A stretch of DNA of 64,000 nucleotides from Rhizobium mongolense subsp. loessense (GCF_900099775.1 NZ_FMTM01000006.1:186001-250000); one strand, 5' to 3'; shown: positions 9,152 to 17,663, counted from the first letter of the stretch. The notes: generated from the sequence alone by a model not told the origin. Translations and numbers: made by a program.

Positions 9152-10333
9152 ATGAGCAGTTCATCCATCGTCATCGCCAGCGCGGCCCGTACAGCGGTCG
9201 GCTCTTTCAATGGTGCATTCGCTACGGTTCCGGCGCATGAGCTTGGGGCTGCCGCCCTCAAAGCTGCGCTCGAACGGGCAGGCGTCGACGCAGCCGAGGT
9301 CGACGAGGTTATCCTTGGCCAGGTGCTGCAAGCAGGCGAGGGCCAAAATCCAGCGCGCCAGGCGGCCAAAAAGGCGGGCATTCCGAACGAGGCTACCGCC
9401 TGGAGCGTCAACCAGCTTTGCGGTTCGGGCCTTCGAGCAGTCGCTCTCGGAATGCAGCAGATCGCGCTGGGGGATGCAAAGATCATCGTCGCCGGCGGCC
9501 AGGAATCCATGTCGATGGCTCCGCATGCCGCGCATCTGCGTGGCGGCACGAAGATGGGCGACATGAAGATGGTCGACACCATGATCAAGGACGGCCTGAC
9601 AGACGCTTTTTACGGCTATCACATGGGCATCACCGCCGAGAACGTCGCCCGCCAGTGGCAACTTTCCCGCGACGATCAGGATCAGTTTGCGGTTTCCTCT
9701 CAGAACAAGGCGGAAGCGGCCCAGAAGGAAGGCCGCTTCAAGGATGAGATCGTTCCCTTCGTCATCCAGACACGCAAGGGCGATGTGACGGTGGATGCGG
9801 ACGAGTATATCCGTCACGGGGCAACACTCGATGCGATGGGCAAGCTTCGTCCGGCTTTCGACAAAGAGGGCACGGTGACGGCCGGCAATGCGTCGGGCCT
9901 CAATGACGGCGCGGCAGCCGCGATCCTGATGACGGAAGCGGAGGCCGCCAGGCGCGGCATCCAGCCGCTGGCACGCATCGTTTCCTGGGCGACGGCCGGT
10001 GTGGATCCTCAAGTCATGGGTACTGGCCCGATCCCTGCCTCGCGCAGGGCGCTCGAGAAGGCTGGCTGGTCCGTCGGCGATCTCGACCTGGTCGAGGCGA
10101 ACGAGGCCTTTGCCGCTCAAGCTTGCGCTGTGAACAAGGATCTTGGCTGGGATCCGGCGATCGTCAACGTCAATGGCGGGGCAATCGCGATCGGTCATCC
10201 GATCGGTGCGTCCGGAGCGCGAGTTCTCAACACGCTGCTTTTCGAAATGAAGCGGCGCAGCGTCAAGAAGGGTCTTGCGACACTTTGCATCGGCGGCGGC
10301 ATGGGTGTCGCCATGTGCTTCGAGGCACTTTGA
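9152..10333 (+). CDS. phaA: Acetyl-CoA acetyltransferase (beta-ketothiolase)
   Basis: A 393-residue biosynthetic thiolase condensing two acetyl-CoA to acetoacetyl-CoA, the first step of PHB synthesis. The acyl-enzyme cysteine is Cys90 in VNQLCGSGLRAV; the active-site His lies in GHPIGASGAR, and the second Cys in CIGGGMG near the C-terminus. AGGAGG sits just upstream of the ATG. phaB follows after 65 bp, giving the usual rhizobial phaAB operon; the PHB synthase genes are not in this window. Confidence 0.97.
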   Translation: MSSSSIVIASAARTAVGSFNGAFATVPAHELGAAALKAALERAGVDAAEVDEVILGQVLQAGEGQNPARQAAKKAGIPNEATAWSVNQLCGSGLRAVALGMQQIALGDAKIIVAGGQESMSMAPHAAHLRGGTKMGDMKMVDTMIKDGLTDAFYGYHMGITAENVARQWQLSRDDQDQFAVSSQNKAEAAQKEGRFKDEIVPFVIQTRKGDVTVDADEYIRHGATLDAMGKLRPAFDKEGTVTAGNASGLNDGAAAAILMTEAEAARRGIQPLARIVSWATAGVDPQVMGTGPIPASRRALEKAGWSVGDLDLVEANEAFAAQACAVNKDLGWDPAIVNVNGGAIAIGHPIGASGARVLNTLLFEMKRRSVKKGLATLCIGGGMGVAMCFEAL

Positions 10334-10398
10334 ATAGTATGCGATTGATGGTTCGAGAACGCCTGATCAAAGGCGAATGACCGAGAGGGGAGCGAAGC

Positions 10399-11124
10399 AT
10401 GAGCAGAGTGGTTTTGGTCACCGGTGGTACGCGCGGCATCGGTGCCGCCATTTCGATGGCACTAAGGAATGCAGGCTATAAGGTCGCCGCCAATTATGCC
10501 GGCAACGACGAGAAGGCGAGGGCCTTCCATGACGTGACCGGCATCCCGGTCTTCAAGTGGGATGTTTCCGATTACGTCGCTTGCGGCGAAGGTGTCGCAA
10601 AGGTGGAGGCAGAGCTCGGCGGCATCGAGGTGCTGGTCAACAATGCCGGCATTACCCGCGACGCAATGTTTCACAAAATGACGCCGCAGCAATGGCACGA
10701 GGTCATCAATACAAACCTTTCCGGCCTCTTCAACATGACGCACCACGTCTGGGGCGGGATGCGCGACCGCAGCTTCGGACGCATCGTCAACATCTCATCC
10801 ATCAATGGCCAAAAGGGTCAGATGGGGCAGGTGAACTATTCGGCTGCCAAGGCGGGTGATCTCGGCTTTACGAAAGCGCTTGCCCAGGAGGGGGCAGCGA
10901 AGAACATTACGGTGAATGCCGTGTGCCCAGGCTATATCGGCACGGAAATGGTCCTCGCCGTTCCGGAGAAAGTGCTCAACGAGCGGATCATTCCCCAGAT
11001 TCCGGTCGGGCGCCTTGGTGAGCCGGAGGAAGTCGCGCGCTGCGTTGCCTTTCTCATCTCCGACGATGCCGGCTTTATCACCGGCTCGACGATTTCGGCG
11101 AACGGTGGCCAGTTCGTCGTTTAG
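10399..11124 (+). CDS. phaB: Acetoacetyl-CoA reductase
   Basis: A 241-residue short-chain dehydrogenase reducing acetoacetyl-CoA to (R)-3-hydroxybutyryl-CoA with NADPH. The Rossmann motif TGGTRGIG is at residues 8-15, followed by NNAG and the catalytic NISSINGQKGQ...NYSAAKAG (Ser and Tyr-x3-Lys). The C-terminal PVGRLGEPEEVA block is typical of PhaB/FabG. It is 65 bp after phaA with a strong GAGGGGAG ribosome site. Its stop codon overlaps a tiny convergent reading frame. Confidence 0.97.
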   Translation: MSRVVLVTGGTRGIGAAISMALRNAGYKVAANYAGNDEKARAFHDVTGIPVFKWDVSDYVACGEGVAKVEAELGGIEVLVNNAGITRDAMFHKMTPQQWHEVINTNLSGLFNMTHHVWGGMRDRSFGRIVNISSINGQKGQMGQVNYSAAKAGDLGFTKALAQEGAAKNITVNAVCPGYIGTEMVLAVPEKVLNERIIPQIPVGRLGEPEEVARCVAFLISDDAGFITGSTISANGGQFVV

Positions 11125-11267
11125 TTGCCGCGCGGACGTCTGGTATTTGCCCTGACTGCTACTCTTTGCGGACGCCTGTCGCCGCCGCAAAGCGTAGCAG
11201 AGGCGGTGGTGAAAAACGCTGCCGCAACAAGAACGGCGACAGCGGCATTCAAAATGATCTGAACCAT
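11121..11267 (-). CDS. Possible 48-residue secreted or membrane microprotein
   Basis: An open frame of 48 residues whose first 25 residues form a signal-peptide-like hydrophobic stretch (VQIILNAAVAVLVAAAFF). A Cys-Gly-Gly and a basic tail follow. AAGGAA lies 7 bases before the ATG, which is why I list it. It ends inside the stop codon of phaB on the other strand. There is no recognised family, and the basic tail could be chance. Confidence 0.35.
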   Translation of the reverse strand: MVQIILNAAVAVLVAAAFFTTASATLCGGDRRPQRVAVRANTRRPRGN

Positions 11268-11387
11268 GGAAGCATTCCTTGCGTAAACGGCACTCGTTGC
11301 CGCGTTATGGAAGGAATATGCGCCTCATCCCTATAGGCGAGTAGATTTGACTTTCACGACCGATCGTCAACAGCTTGTTGACGACGC

Positions 11388-11420
11388 GCAAAAAAACGGG
11401 CGCCGACGCGCCCGTTTCCA
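11388..11420 (-). terminator. Intrinsic terminator of the glycine-zipper lipoprotein gene
   Basis: AAACGGGCG (11394-11402) pairs with CGCCCGTTT (11409-11417). On the minus strand the stem is followed by a run of Ts (the A-run at 11390-11396 on the plus strand). It sits about 20 bp past the lipoprotein stop. Confidence 0.85.
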
Positions 11421-11439
11421 TTCATTTAAACGACACTTC

Positions 11440-11706
11440 TTAGTAGCGGCGCGGGCAGCGTGCTTCGTAGCGGCGGCCGTAGCGGTCGCGATAGACGCAG
11501 TAGCCGCGGCGTTCCACAGACTGGCCGATTAGAGCACCAGCAAGGCCGCCGGCAACTGCACCGACTGCAGCGCCACCCCAGCTGTCGCTGACAGCACCAC
11601 CAATGATTGCGCCGGTACCAGCGCCAATGGCCGTCCCTCTTTCCGTCGGCGTGCAGGATGCAAGGGCGCCTACAAGGGCAGCTACAATCGCAATTTTTTT
11701 CATCAT
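11440..11706 (-). CDS. Glycine-zipper lipoprotein
   Basis: An 88-residue outer-envelope lipoprotein. A signal peptide ends in the lipobox LASC (Cys18). Residues about 28-62 form a glycine-zipper (AIGAGTGAIIGGAV, then GGAAVGAVAGGLAGALIGQ) as in SlyB/Rickettsia 17-kDa-type proteins. The tail is basic, with Tyr/Arg and two further cysteines. The start is chosen at the first ATG of ATGATG because GGAG lies 8 bases before it. It is 26 bp after the DUF3309 gene and ends at a terminator, so the pair looks like one stress-inducible unit. Role probably envelope integrity (inference). Confidence 0.85.
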   Translation of the reverse strand: MMKKIAIVAALVGALASCTPTERGTAIGAGTGAIIGGAVSDSWGGAAVGAVAGGLAGALIGQSVERRGYCVYRDRYGRRYEARCPRRY

Positions 11707-11732
11707 GAGTTTCACTCCCAGTTACCTGGCCG

Positions 11733-11888
11733 TTAAATCCGGCCCATTAAGACAAGGATAATTATAATGATGAGAACTAGCCCCAAACCACCGGAAGGTC
11801 CATAGCCCCAACCGCGGCTGTATCCCCAATTCGGGAGGGCGCCAATCAAAAGCAGAATAAGGATAATGAGAAGTATCGTTCCGAGCAT
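11733..11888 (-). CDS. DUF3309-family small hydrophobic protein
   Basis: A 51-residue protein: a hydrophobic N-terminus (ILLIILILLLIGALPNW), a central aromatic/Gly turn (GYSRGWGYGPSGGLG) and a second hydrophobic helix, the hallmark layout of DUF3309. AAGGAA is 6 bases before the ATG. An EcfG-type promoter lies 42-67 bp upstream, which fits the frequent membership of such proteins in alphaproteobacterial general stress regulons (established for the group, inferred here). Function unknown. Confidence 0.85.
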   Translation of the reverse strand: MLGTILLIILILLLIGALPNWGYSRGWGYGPSGGLGLVLIIIIILVLMGRI

Positions 11889-11929
11889 GTTGCGATTCCT
11901 TCAACTCATCGTGAGTCCGAATGGACAAT

Positions 11930-11955
11930 AAACACGCATCCGCGATTTTTGTTCC
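11930..11955 (-). promoter_or_regulatory. Candidate EcfG/RpoE2 promoter of DUF3309-lipoprotein unit
   Basis: On the minus strand, GGAAC (11951-11955) is followed by exactly 16 bases and TGTTT (11930-11934), against the EcfG consensus GGAAC-N16/17-cGTT. One base of the -10 core deviates. It would place the transcript start a few tens of bases before the DUF3309 ATG. Confidence 0.6.
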
Positions 11956-12676
11956 CGGCTAAGCTCCGCAATATGCAAACGGCGCCGGTTTTCTGCTTTG
12001 GACTAAAATCAAGAACGGTGATCAACAGAAGCGTTAATCGTTGAAAGGACTGTCGGCGGCAGTGCCGAACGACCGGCGCTTTGCGGTGGTCCTATGGTTA
12101 AAATTCGATTATAATACAACATGTTGCGGTGAACGAACCGGGAAAATCGCGATGTCGCTGATTCGTAAGCGATTCGTTCCGGGTTTGATCGAAATGTTAA
12201 TGCGATCGCATGAAGGCGTTGCTTGAATAGGAATCCGGCTTCCGAAACCGAAAGCAACCTTGCCTTTTGCGATTCGCCGCCGATGGTTCCGGCTTTGGCC
12301 GAAGCATCAACTCCCGGCAGTTTTCCCGGCTATTTTCTCGTTCGTATTCGCTCTCGGTAAGAACGTTAACTCGAAGAGCATTTGGAGCTACCCAGCGCCT
12401 GATGCCGATTCAGCATCTAGTAGGAAAAACTGATTCAAAACCAATACTTAGCCGTGAACAAAAGCTGAATCATCGCGCGTCACCGATTCGTCGCTGATTC
12501 GTTCTCACGCTGTTCCGAATCTTAAAACAGTCACTTAGCGGCATTTCCTGAATCAAGTTTGCAGCTCATTTTGGAAGACAGGTCTTGCGTTTAGCCGGGC
12601 GGCTGTCCATGTGTTGTCTGCTTCGGCAACGGAGCGCACTTGACCCCGAGGCTCCCACGCCTCACTTGCATGGACA
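11956..12676. other. Gene-free region with dense GANTC sites and a 13-bp direct repeat
   Basis: No credible gene lies here. Eleven GANTC sites (CcrM methylation targets) occur in 395 bp, starting at 12160, 12171, 12231, 12271, 12407, 12432, 12467, 12485, 12496, 12517 and 12550; two more are at 11894 and 11913. About 1.5 would be expected by chance in 395 bp. GTCGCTGATTCGT occurs twice as a direct repeat (12154-12166 and 12490-12502). A near CtrA-type motif (TTAA-N7-TTAT) begins near 12099. It could be the regulatory region of the helicase gene, a non-coding RNA, or a methylation-controlled element. Confidence 0.6.
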
Positions 12677-15600
12677 ATGACACTGACATCGCAGCCCATG
12701 ATACTGAGCGGGCGCGGCGTGACCGCGGTGCTCGGCCCCACCAATACGGGCAAGACCCATTACGCCATCGAGCGCATGGTAGCCCACGGCACCGGCGTGA
12801 TCGGCCTGCCGCTGCGTTTGCTGGCCCGTGAAGTCTATACGCGTGTCGTCGAAAAAGTGGGAGTGCCGAATGTCGCCCTCGTGACCGGCGAGGAGAAGAT
12901 ATCGCCGCCGACTGCGCGCTTTTCGGTTTGCACGGTCGAAGCCATGCCGCGCGAAACCAAGGCTGCCTTTGTCGCGATCGATGAGGTCCAGCTTGCAGGC
13001 GACCTTGAGCGCGGCCACATCTTCACTGACCGTATTTTACATTTGCGCGGCCGCGACGAAACGCTGCTTCTAGGCGCCGATACGATGCGGCCGATCCTGC
13101 AGCAACTCCTGCCGGGCATCACGGTCGTTGAGAGACCGCGGCTTTCGCACCTCTTCTACGCGGGTCAAAAGAAGATCACCCGTCTTCCTCAACGATCGGT
13201 TGTCGTCGCCTTTTCGGCAGATGAGGTCTACGCCATTGCCGAATTGATCCGCCGCCAGCGAGGGGGGGCTGCGGTTGTTCTCGGTGCCCTCAGCCCCCGC
13301 ACCCGAAATTCTCAAGTTGCGCTTTATCAGGCCGGCGATGTCGAATATCTCGTCGCAACCGATGCGATCGGCATGGGCCTCAATCTCGATGTCGATCACG
13401 TGGCGTTCGCGCAGGACCGCAAGTTCGACGGCTATCAGTTCCGAAATCTCAATCCTGCCGAACTTGGTCAGGTTGCCGGGCGTGCCGGCCGTCACGTGCG
13501 TGACGGTACATTCGGGGTAACAGGCCAAGTGCAGCCGTTCGACGATGAATTGGCACAGCGCATAGAAGCGCACGAATTCGACAATGTCAGAGTCTTGCAG
13601 TGGCGCACGAAAGAGCTCGATTTCTCGTCAATACAATCATTGCGGGCGAGTCTTGAACGTCCGCCGAGCGCTGAAGGTTTGACGCGGGCTTTGCCCGCCG
13701 TCGACCAGCAAGCGCTTGAACATCTGACGCGCTATCCGGAAATCATTGATCTGGCTACAAATCCGCAGCGCGTGGAGAAGCTTTGGGAAACTTGCGCGCT
13801 GCCTGATTATCGGCGTATCACCCCTGCACAGCATGCTGACCTGATCTCGACGCTCTTTTCCGATCTTGTGCGCTATGGCACGGTGAAAGAGCAGTTTCTC
13901 GCGGAGCAGGTGCAGCGAGCCGATCGCACGGATGGCGAAATTGACACGCTTTCGGCGCGAATCGCGCAGATAAGAACATGGACTTATGTGTCGAATCGGC
14001 CCGGATGGCTTGCCGATCCGACACACTGGCAGGAAAAGACGCGGGAAATCGAGGATCGATTGTCCGATGCGTTACATGAAAGGTTGACGAAACGCTTTGT
14101 TGATCGCAGGACATCTGTGCTCATGAAGCGCCTGAGAGAGAATGCGATGCTGGAAGCTGAAATCAGTGTGAATGGCGATGTCTTTGTTGAAGGACATCAT
14201 GTGGGGCAGTTGTCCGGGTTCCGGTTTACCCCAATTTCGGGTGCGGACGGATCGGACGCCAAGGCGATCCAAACGGCATCGCAAAAGGCGCTTGCCCTGG
14301 AGTTCGAGGCACGCGCCGCGCGCCTCCATGCTGCAGGCAACAGCGATCTGGCGATCAGCGCCGACGGCCTCATCCGGTGGATCGGCGATCCGGTTGCGCG
14401 CCTTGCCGGCAGCGAGCACGTCATGCGCCCTCGCGTCATCCTGCTTGCCGACGAACAGCTGACGGGTAACGCGCGCGAGCACGTTGCAGCTCGCGTCGAG
14501 CGCTTCGTCAATCACCATATCAGCACGGTTTTGAAGCCGCTCGACGACCTTTCGCGTGCTGAAGACCTGCAGGGCCTTGCCAAGGGCCTCGCCTTCCAGC
14601 TGGTCGAAAATCTCGGCGTGCTCTTCCGCCGCGATGTGACGGAAGAGGTGAAGTCGCTGGATCAGGACGCGCGCGCTTCCATGCGCCGTTATGGTGTTCG
14701 CTTCGGCGCCTACCACATTTTCGTCCCCGCGCTTTTGAAGCCGGCACCGGCTGAACTCATCACGCTGCTCTGGGCCTTGAAAAATGACGGCCTCGAAAAA
14801 CCGGGCTATGGCGACCTCATTCCGGTGCTGGCTGCCGGCCGCACGTCCGTCGTGACCGATCCGGGCTTCGAGCGCACGTTCTATAAGCTCGCCGGCTTCC
14901 GTTTTCTCGGCAAGCGTGCCGTTCGCATCGATATTCTCGAGCGGCTTGCAGATATCATCCGTCCGTTGCTGCAGTGGAAGCCGGGTCAGGCGAACCGGCC
15001 GGAAGGCGCTTATGATGGCCGCCGCTTCACGACCACCACCGCGATGCTTTCGATCCTCGGCGCGACGCTGGAGGACATGGAAGAGATCCTCAAGGGCCTC
15101 GGCTATCGCGCCGATGCCGTGACGGCCGAGGATGCGGCAACTCATCTTGCTGCCCAGGATGCTTCCGCTGCCCCGGCAGCCGAACCCTCTGGGGAAGAGA
15201 CCGGCGAGAAAGCCGATCATGACGATGCTGACAGCACTTCGGAAGAAGCTGCTTCCGTGGCGCCGGTTGCAGAAGAAAAACCTGCTGTCGAGGCCGCGGC
15301 GAGCGAAGCATCCGCGGCTGAATCTGCGGAAGCCGCTGAACCTGTCGAACCGAAACCTGTCCTTTTGTGGCGTCTTGGCGGACGCAACGACAACCATCGC
15401 CAAGCACGCGGCCCTGGGGACCGCCGCGGCGGTGACCGTCAGCAGCAGGGCAACCGCCGTCACGGCGGCGGTGAAGGCGCAGAAGGCAATCGTGGCGAAG
15501 GCCGGGACGGCAAACGCCACGAACGGGGCCGCGACGGCGGCAAGCCGCACCAGGCCCGTGGCGATCGCAACGAGCCGCGGGGTGATCGTCAGGATCGCGG

Positions 15601-15751
15601 CGAGCGCAAGGATCGCAACGACCGCAACAACAATCGCAACGGCTCGCAGCCGCTGCGCTTCGAGGCAAAGCCGCCGCGCAAGGAAAAGCCGATCGATCCG
15701 GATTCTCCTTTCGCAAAGCTCGCTGCCTTGAAGGAGCAGATGAAGAAGTAG
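12677..15751 (+). CDS. Suv3-like DEAH/DExH RNA helicase with RG-rich C-terminal tail
   Basis: A 1024-residue superfamily-2 helicase related to mitochondrial SUV3. Motif I is GPTNTGKTH (residues 20-28), motif II DEVQ (102-105), and the motif V/VI region contains TDAIGMGLNLD and GQVAGRAGRH. The middle matches bacterial Suv3-like proteins. From about residue 820 it becomes Ala/Glu/Pro-rich. Residues about 899-990 are a low-complexity Arg/Gly/Asp/Asn tail, probably disordered and RNA-binding, closed by a basic tail ending KLAALKEQMKK. The S4 gene starts 3 bp after the stop, so an RNA/ribosome operon is likely. Probably works with the RNA degradosome (inference from SUV3). Confidence 0.9.
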   Translation: MTLTSQPMILSGRGVTAVLGPTNTGKTHYAIERMVAHGTGVIGLPLRLLAREVYTRVVEKVGVPNVALVTGEEKISPPTARFSVCTVEAMPRETKAAFVAIDEVQLAGDLERGHIFTDRILHLRGRDETLLLGADTMRPILQQLLPGITVVERPRLSHLFYAGQKKITRLPQRSVVVAFSADEVYAIAELIRRQRGGAAVVLGALSPRTRNSQVALYQAGDVEYLVATDAIGMGLNLDVDHVAFAQDRKFDGYQFRNLNPAELGQVAGRAGRHVRDGTFGVTGQVQPFDDELAQRIEAHEFDNVRVLQWRTKELDFSSIQSLRASLERPPSAEGLTRALPAVDQQALEHLTRYPEIIDLATNPQRVEKLWETCALPDYRRITPAQHADLISTLFSDLVRYGTVKEQFLAEQVQRADRTDGEIDTLSARIAQIRTWTYVSNRPGWLADPTHWQEKTREIEDRLSDALHERLTKRFVDRRTSVLMKRLRENAMLEAEISVNGDVFVEGHHVGQLSGFRFTPISGADGSDAKAIQTASQKALALEFEARAARLHAAGNSDLAISADGLIRWIGDPVARLAGSEHVMRPRVILLADEQLTGNAREHVAARVERFVNHHISTVLKPLDDLSRAEDLQGLAKGLAFQLVENLGVLFRRDVTEEVKSLDQDARASMRRYGVRFGAYHIFVPALLKPAPAELITLLWALKNDGLEKPGYGDLIPVLAAGRTSVVTDPGFERTFYKLAGFRFLGKRAVRIDILERLADIIRPLLQWKPGQANRPEGAYDGRRFTTTTAMLSILGATLEDMEEILKGLGYRADAVTAEDAATHLAAQDASAAPAAEPSGEETGEKADHDDADSTSEEAASVAPVAEEKPAVEAAASEASAAESAEAAEPVEPKPVLLWRLGGRNDNHRQARGPGDRRGGDRQQQGNRRHGGGEGAEGNRGEGRDGKRHERGRDGGKPHQARGDRNEPRGDRQDRGERKDRNDRNNNRNGSQPLRFEAKPPRKEKPIDPDSPFAKLAALKEQMKK

Positions 15752-15754
15752 CCG

Positions 15755-16159
15755 ATGAGCAGGGAGACACAGCCAGGAAGCGGTTCGCGTCAGCGCATCG
15801 ACAAGTGGCTGTTTTTCTCGCGCATGGTGAAGTCACGCTCTCTGGCGCAAGGCCACATCCAGTCAGGCCACGTTCGCATCAATGGCGAGCGCGTCCAACA
15901 ACCCAGCCAGACCGTGAAGGCGGGTGACCGTGTCGAGCTGACGCTGGATCGCCGGGATGTGGTTCTGATCGTGAAGGCATCAGGCGAGAGGCGCGGGCCT
16001 TTCGAAGAGGCAAAACTACTTTACGAGGATCTGACGCCGCCCCAGGGTGAGACAAAACGTCTCACGCCCTACGAGCAAGCCATCCGTTCCACGGGCGCTG
16101 GCCGGCCGACGAAAAAGGAGCGGCGCGCAGTCGACAGGCTGATGTCGGACGAGGATTAG
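15755..16159 (+). CDS. S4-domain RNA-binding protein (HslR/Hsp15-like)
   Basis: A 134-residue protein with an S4 RNA-binding fold at residues about 10-70 (RIDKWLFFSRMVKSRSLAQ, then GHVRINGERVQQPSQTV). This is the arrangement of Hsp15, which in E. coli recycles 50S subunits carrying stalled peptidyl-tRNA. The C-terminus is basic (GRPTKKERRAVDRL), also as in Hsp15. It begins 3 bp after the helicase stop, so it is translationally coupled to it. The gene symbol is left blank because the S4 family has several members. Confidence 0.88.
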   Translation: MSRETQPGSGSRQRIDKWLFFSRMVKSRSLAQGHIQSGHVRINGERVQQPSQTVKAGDRVELTLDRRDVVLIVKASGERRGPFEEAKLLYEDLTPPQGETKRLTPYEQAIRSTGAGRPTKKERRAVDRLMSDED

Positions 16160-16353
16160 AAAACTCTGTCCGTCAGGCCTTGATCGACAGATCGTTTATT
16201 CTTGAAATTCGACCACAAAGCCGATACGTGACAGTCAACTTGCCGGACAGTGTGCTTGCCTCCCAAGCCTGTCCACGCTGTCCTCCGGCCAGGGGAAAGG
16301 CGCGACGTTCCAGGTTGCCCGGCCCCGCTTGCGTGAAAATCCTGGAGTTCTTC

Positions 16354-16692
16354 ATGACCTATGTCGTGACCGACAATTGCATTCGCTGCAAATATACCGA
16401 CTGCGTGGAAGTCTGCCCTGTCGACTGCTTCTATGAGGGCGAAAATTTCCTCGTCATCCACCCGGATGAGTGCATCGACTGCGGCGTCTGCGAACCGGAA
16501 TGTCCCGCCGAGGCCATCAAGCCGGATACCGAGCCTGGGCTCGACAAGTGGCTCAAGATCAATGCTGAATATGCCAGCAGCTGGCCCAACATCACCGTCA
16601 AGAAAGAACCGATGGCGGAAGCCAAGGAAATGGACGGAGAGGCCGGCAAGTTCGAGAAATACTTCAGCGAAAAACCCGGTTCCGGCGATTGA
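16354..16692 (+). CDS. fdxA: Ferredoxin FdxA (7Fe-8S type)
   Basis: A 112-residue ferredoxin. The first cluster segment reads CIRCKYTDCVEVCPVDC, with an extra-spaced Cys typical of a [3Fe-4S] site; the second is CIDCGVCEPECPAEA for [4Fe-4S]. The acidic C-terminal extension (about residues 60-112) is typical of alphaproteobacterial FdII/FdxA. GGAG is 6 bases before the ATG at 16354, which fixes the start although the frame is open further upstream. It is a small soluble electron carrier; partners are not evident from the neighbours. No terminator is obvious before the carD leader. Confidence 0.95.
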   Translation: MTYVVTDNCIRCKYTDCVEVCPVDCFYEGENFLVIHPDECIDCGVCEPECPAEAIKPDTEPGLDKWLKINAEYASSWPNITVKKEPMAEAKEMDGEAGKFEKYFSEKPGSGD

Positions 16693-17090
16693 TGATTACT
16701 TGCCGGCGTAGCCTCGAAATCGGGGCCGAAGCAGGGCGTAAACGTTTATAGAATGCGTTGCTCATATGGGTGCCATGTGTTGCCCACATGACTCACGTTA
16801 AGCAAATTATTGATTTCCTCATATTTTTATGATAGGTTTGCCACACTGATCCATTTGAGGCACGAAGCGTGCCCAAAACCATCACGAAAGCAAAAGAAAT
16901 CCGTACGCGGTTCCCCGTGAGATATCAACGCCTTGAGCTGTTCGATCATTGATCGCGCGCAAGGAGATCTTTTGCTTCTGTCTGGTGGGACCAGAGTGAA
17001 GTCACCCGACGGAGCTGATCCGTCTCATCCGGGCCTGACTGACCCGGCTCCGGCCGCTGCCGGACGCGTAACAGGGAGTTTTTGATTAGT
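16693..17090 (+). promoter_or_regulatory. Long hairpin-rich leader region of carD
   Basis: This 398-bp gap has no gene. Five short perfect hairpins follow one another between 16981 and 17063: TCTGG/CCAGA (16981-16995), GTGA/TCAC (16996-17005), GACGGA/TCCGTC (17008-17024), CCGGG/CCCGG (17029-17047) and CCGG/CCGG (17050-17063). A further dyad GGCACG/CGTGCC is at 16859-16873. GGGAG (17074-17078) is 12 bases before the ATG. The string of stems just before the ribosome site suggests a structured 5' untranslated region. Confidence 0.5.
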
Positions 17091-17663
17091 ATGACGACCC
17101 AGCAGAAAAAACCTTCAGCAGCACGCCATGGCTTCAAGACCGGCGAATCGATCGTATACCCCGCTCACGGCGTCGGTAACATCACGGCTATCGAAGAGCA
17201 AGAAGTCGCCGGCATGAAGCTCGAGCTTTTCGTTATCGATTTCGAGAAAGACAAGATGCGCCTGAAAGTTCCCGTTGCCAAGGCAATGAGCATCGGCATG
17301 CGCAAACTTTCGGAAACCGATTTCGTCGAGCGCGCCCTGAAGGTCGTGCAGGGTAAGGCACGTGTCAAGCGTACCATGTGGTCCCGCCGCGCGCAGGAAT
17401 ATGATGCCAAGATCAACTCCGGTGACCTGATTTCCATCGCAGAAGTCGTTCGCGACCTCTATCGCGCCGAAAATCAGCCGGAGCAATCCTATTCCGAGCG
17501 TCAGCTCTATGAAGCGGCACTCGATCGCATGGCGCGCGAAATCGCCGCAGTGAACAAGATGTCGGAAACCGAAGCCGTCCGTCTGGTCGAGATGAATCTC
17601 AACAAGGGTCCGAAGCGCGGCAAGGCAATCGAAGAAGACGATTCGCAGGACGAAGCCGCTTAA
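17091..17663 (+). CDS. carD: CarD-family transcriptional regulator
   Basis: A 190-residue CarD/CdnL protein. The N-terminal RNA-polymerase-interacting Tudor-like domain is clear (GESIVYPAHGVGNITAIEE, residues about 17-70). It is followed by the helical DNA-binding domain (MWSRRAQEYDAKINSGDL and SYSERQLYEAALDRMARE). The C-terminus is acidic (EEDDSQDEAA). CarD proteins stabilise open complexes at rRNA and other promoters in the bacteria studied. The start is the ATG at 17091; a TTG three codons earlier is too close to the ribosome site. An intrinsic terminator follows and then the stress promoter of rpoH2. Confidence 0.95.
   Translation: MTTQQKKPSAARHGFKTGESIVYPAHGVGNITAIEEQEVAGMKLELFVIDFEKDKMRLKVPVAKAMSIGMRKLSETDFVERALKVVQGKARVKRTMWSRRAQEYDAKINSGDLISIAEVVRDLYRAENQPEQSYSERQLYEAALDRMAREIAAVNKMSETEAVRLVEMNLNKGPKRGKAIEEDDSQDEAA

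Noticed and set aside
11956..12676. Chromosomal replication origin
   Set aside because: GANTC clustering is origin-like, but I see no clear DnaA boxes (TTATCCACA) or AT-rich unwinding region, and the usual neighbour hemE is absent.
14072..15550. Minus-strand open frame of 492 codons opposite the helicase tail
   Set aside because: It is antisense to the RG-rich tail; composition is low-complexity Phe/Ala/Val as expected for the complement, with no family similarity.
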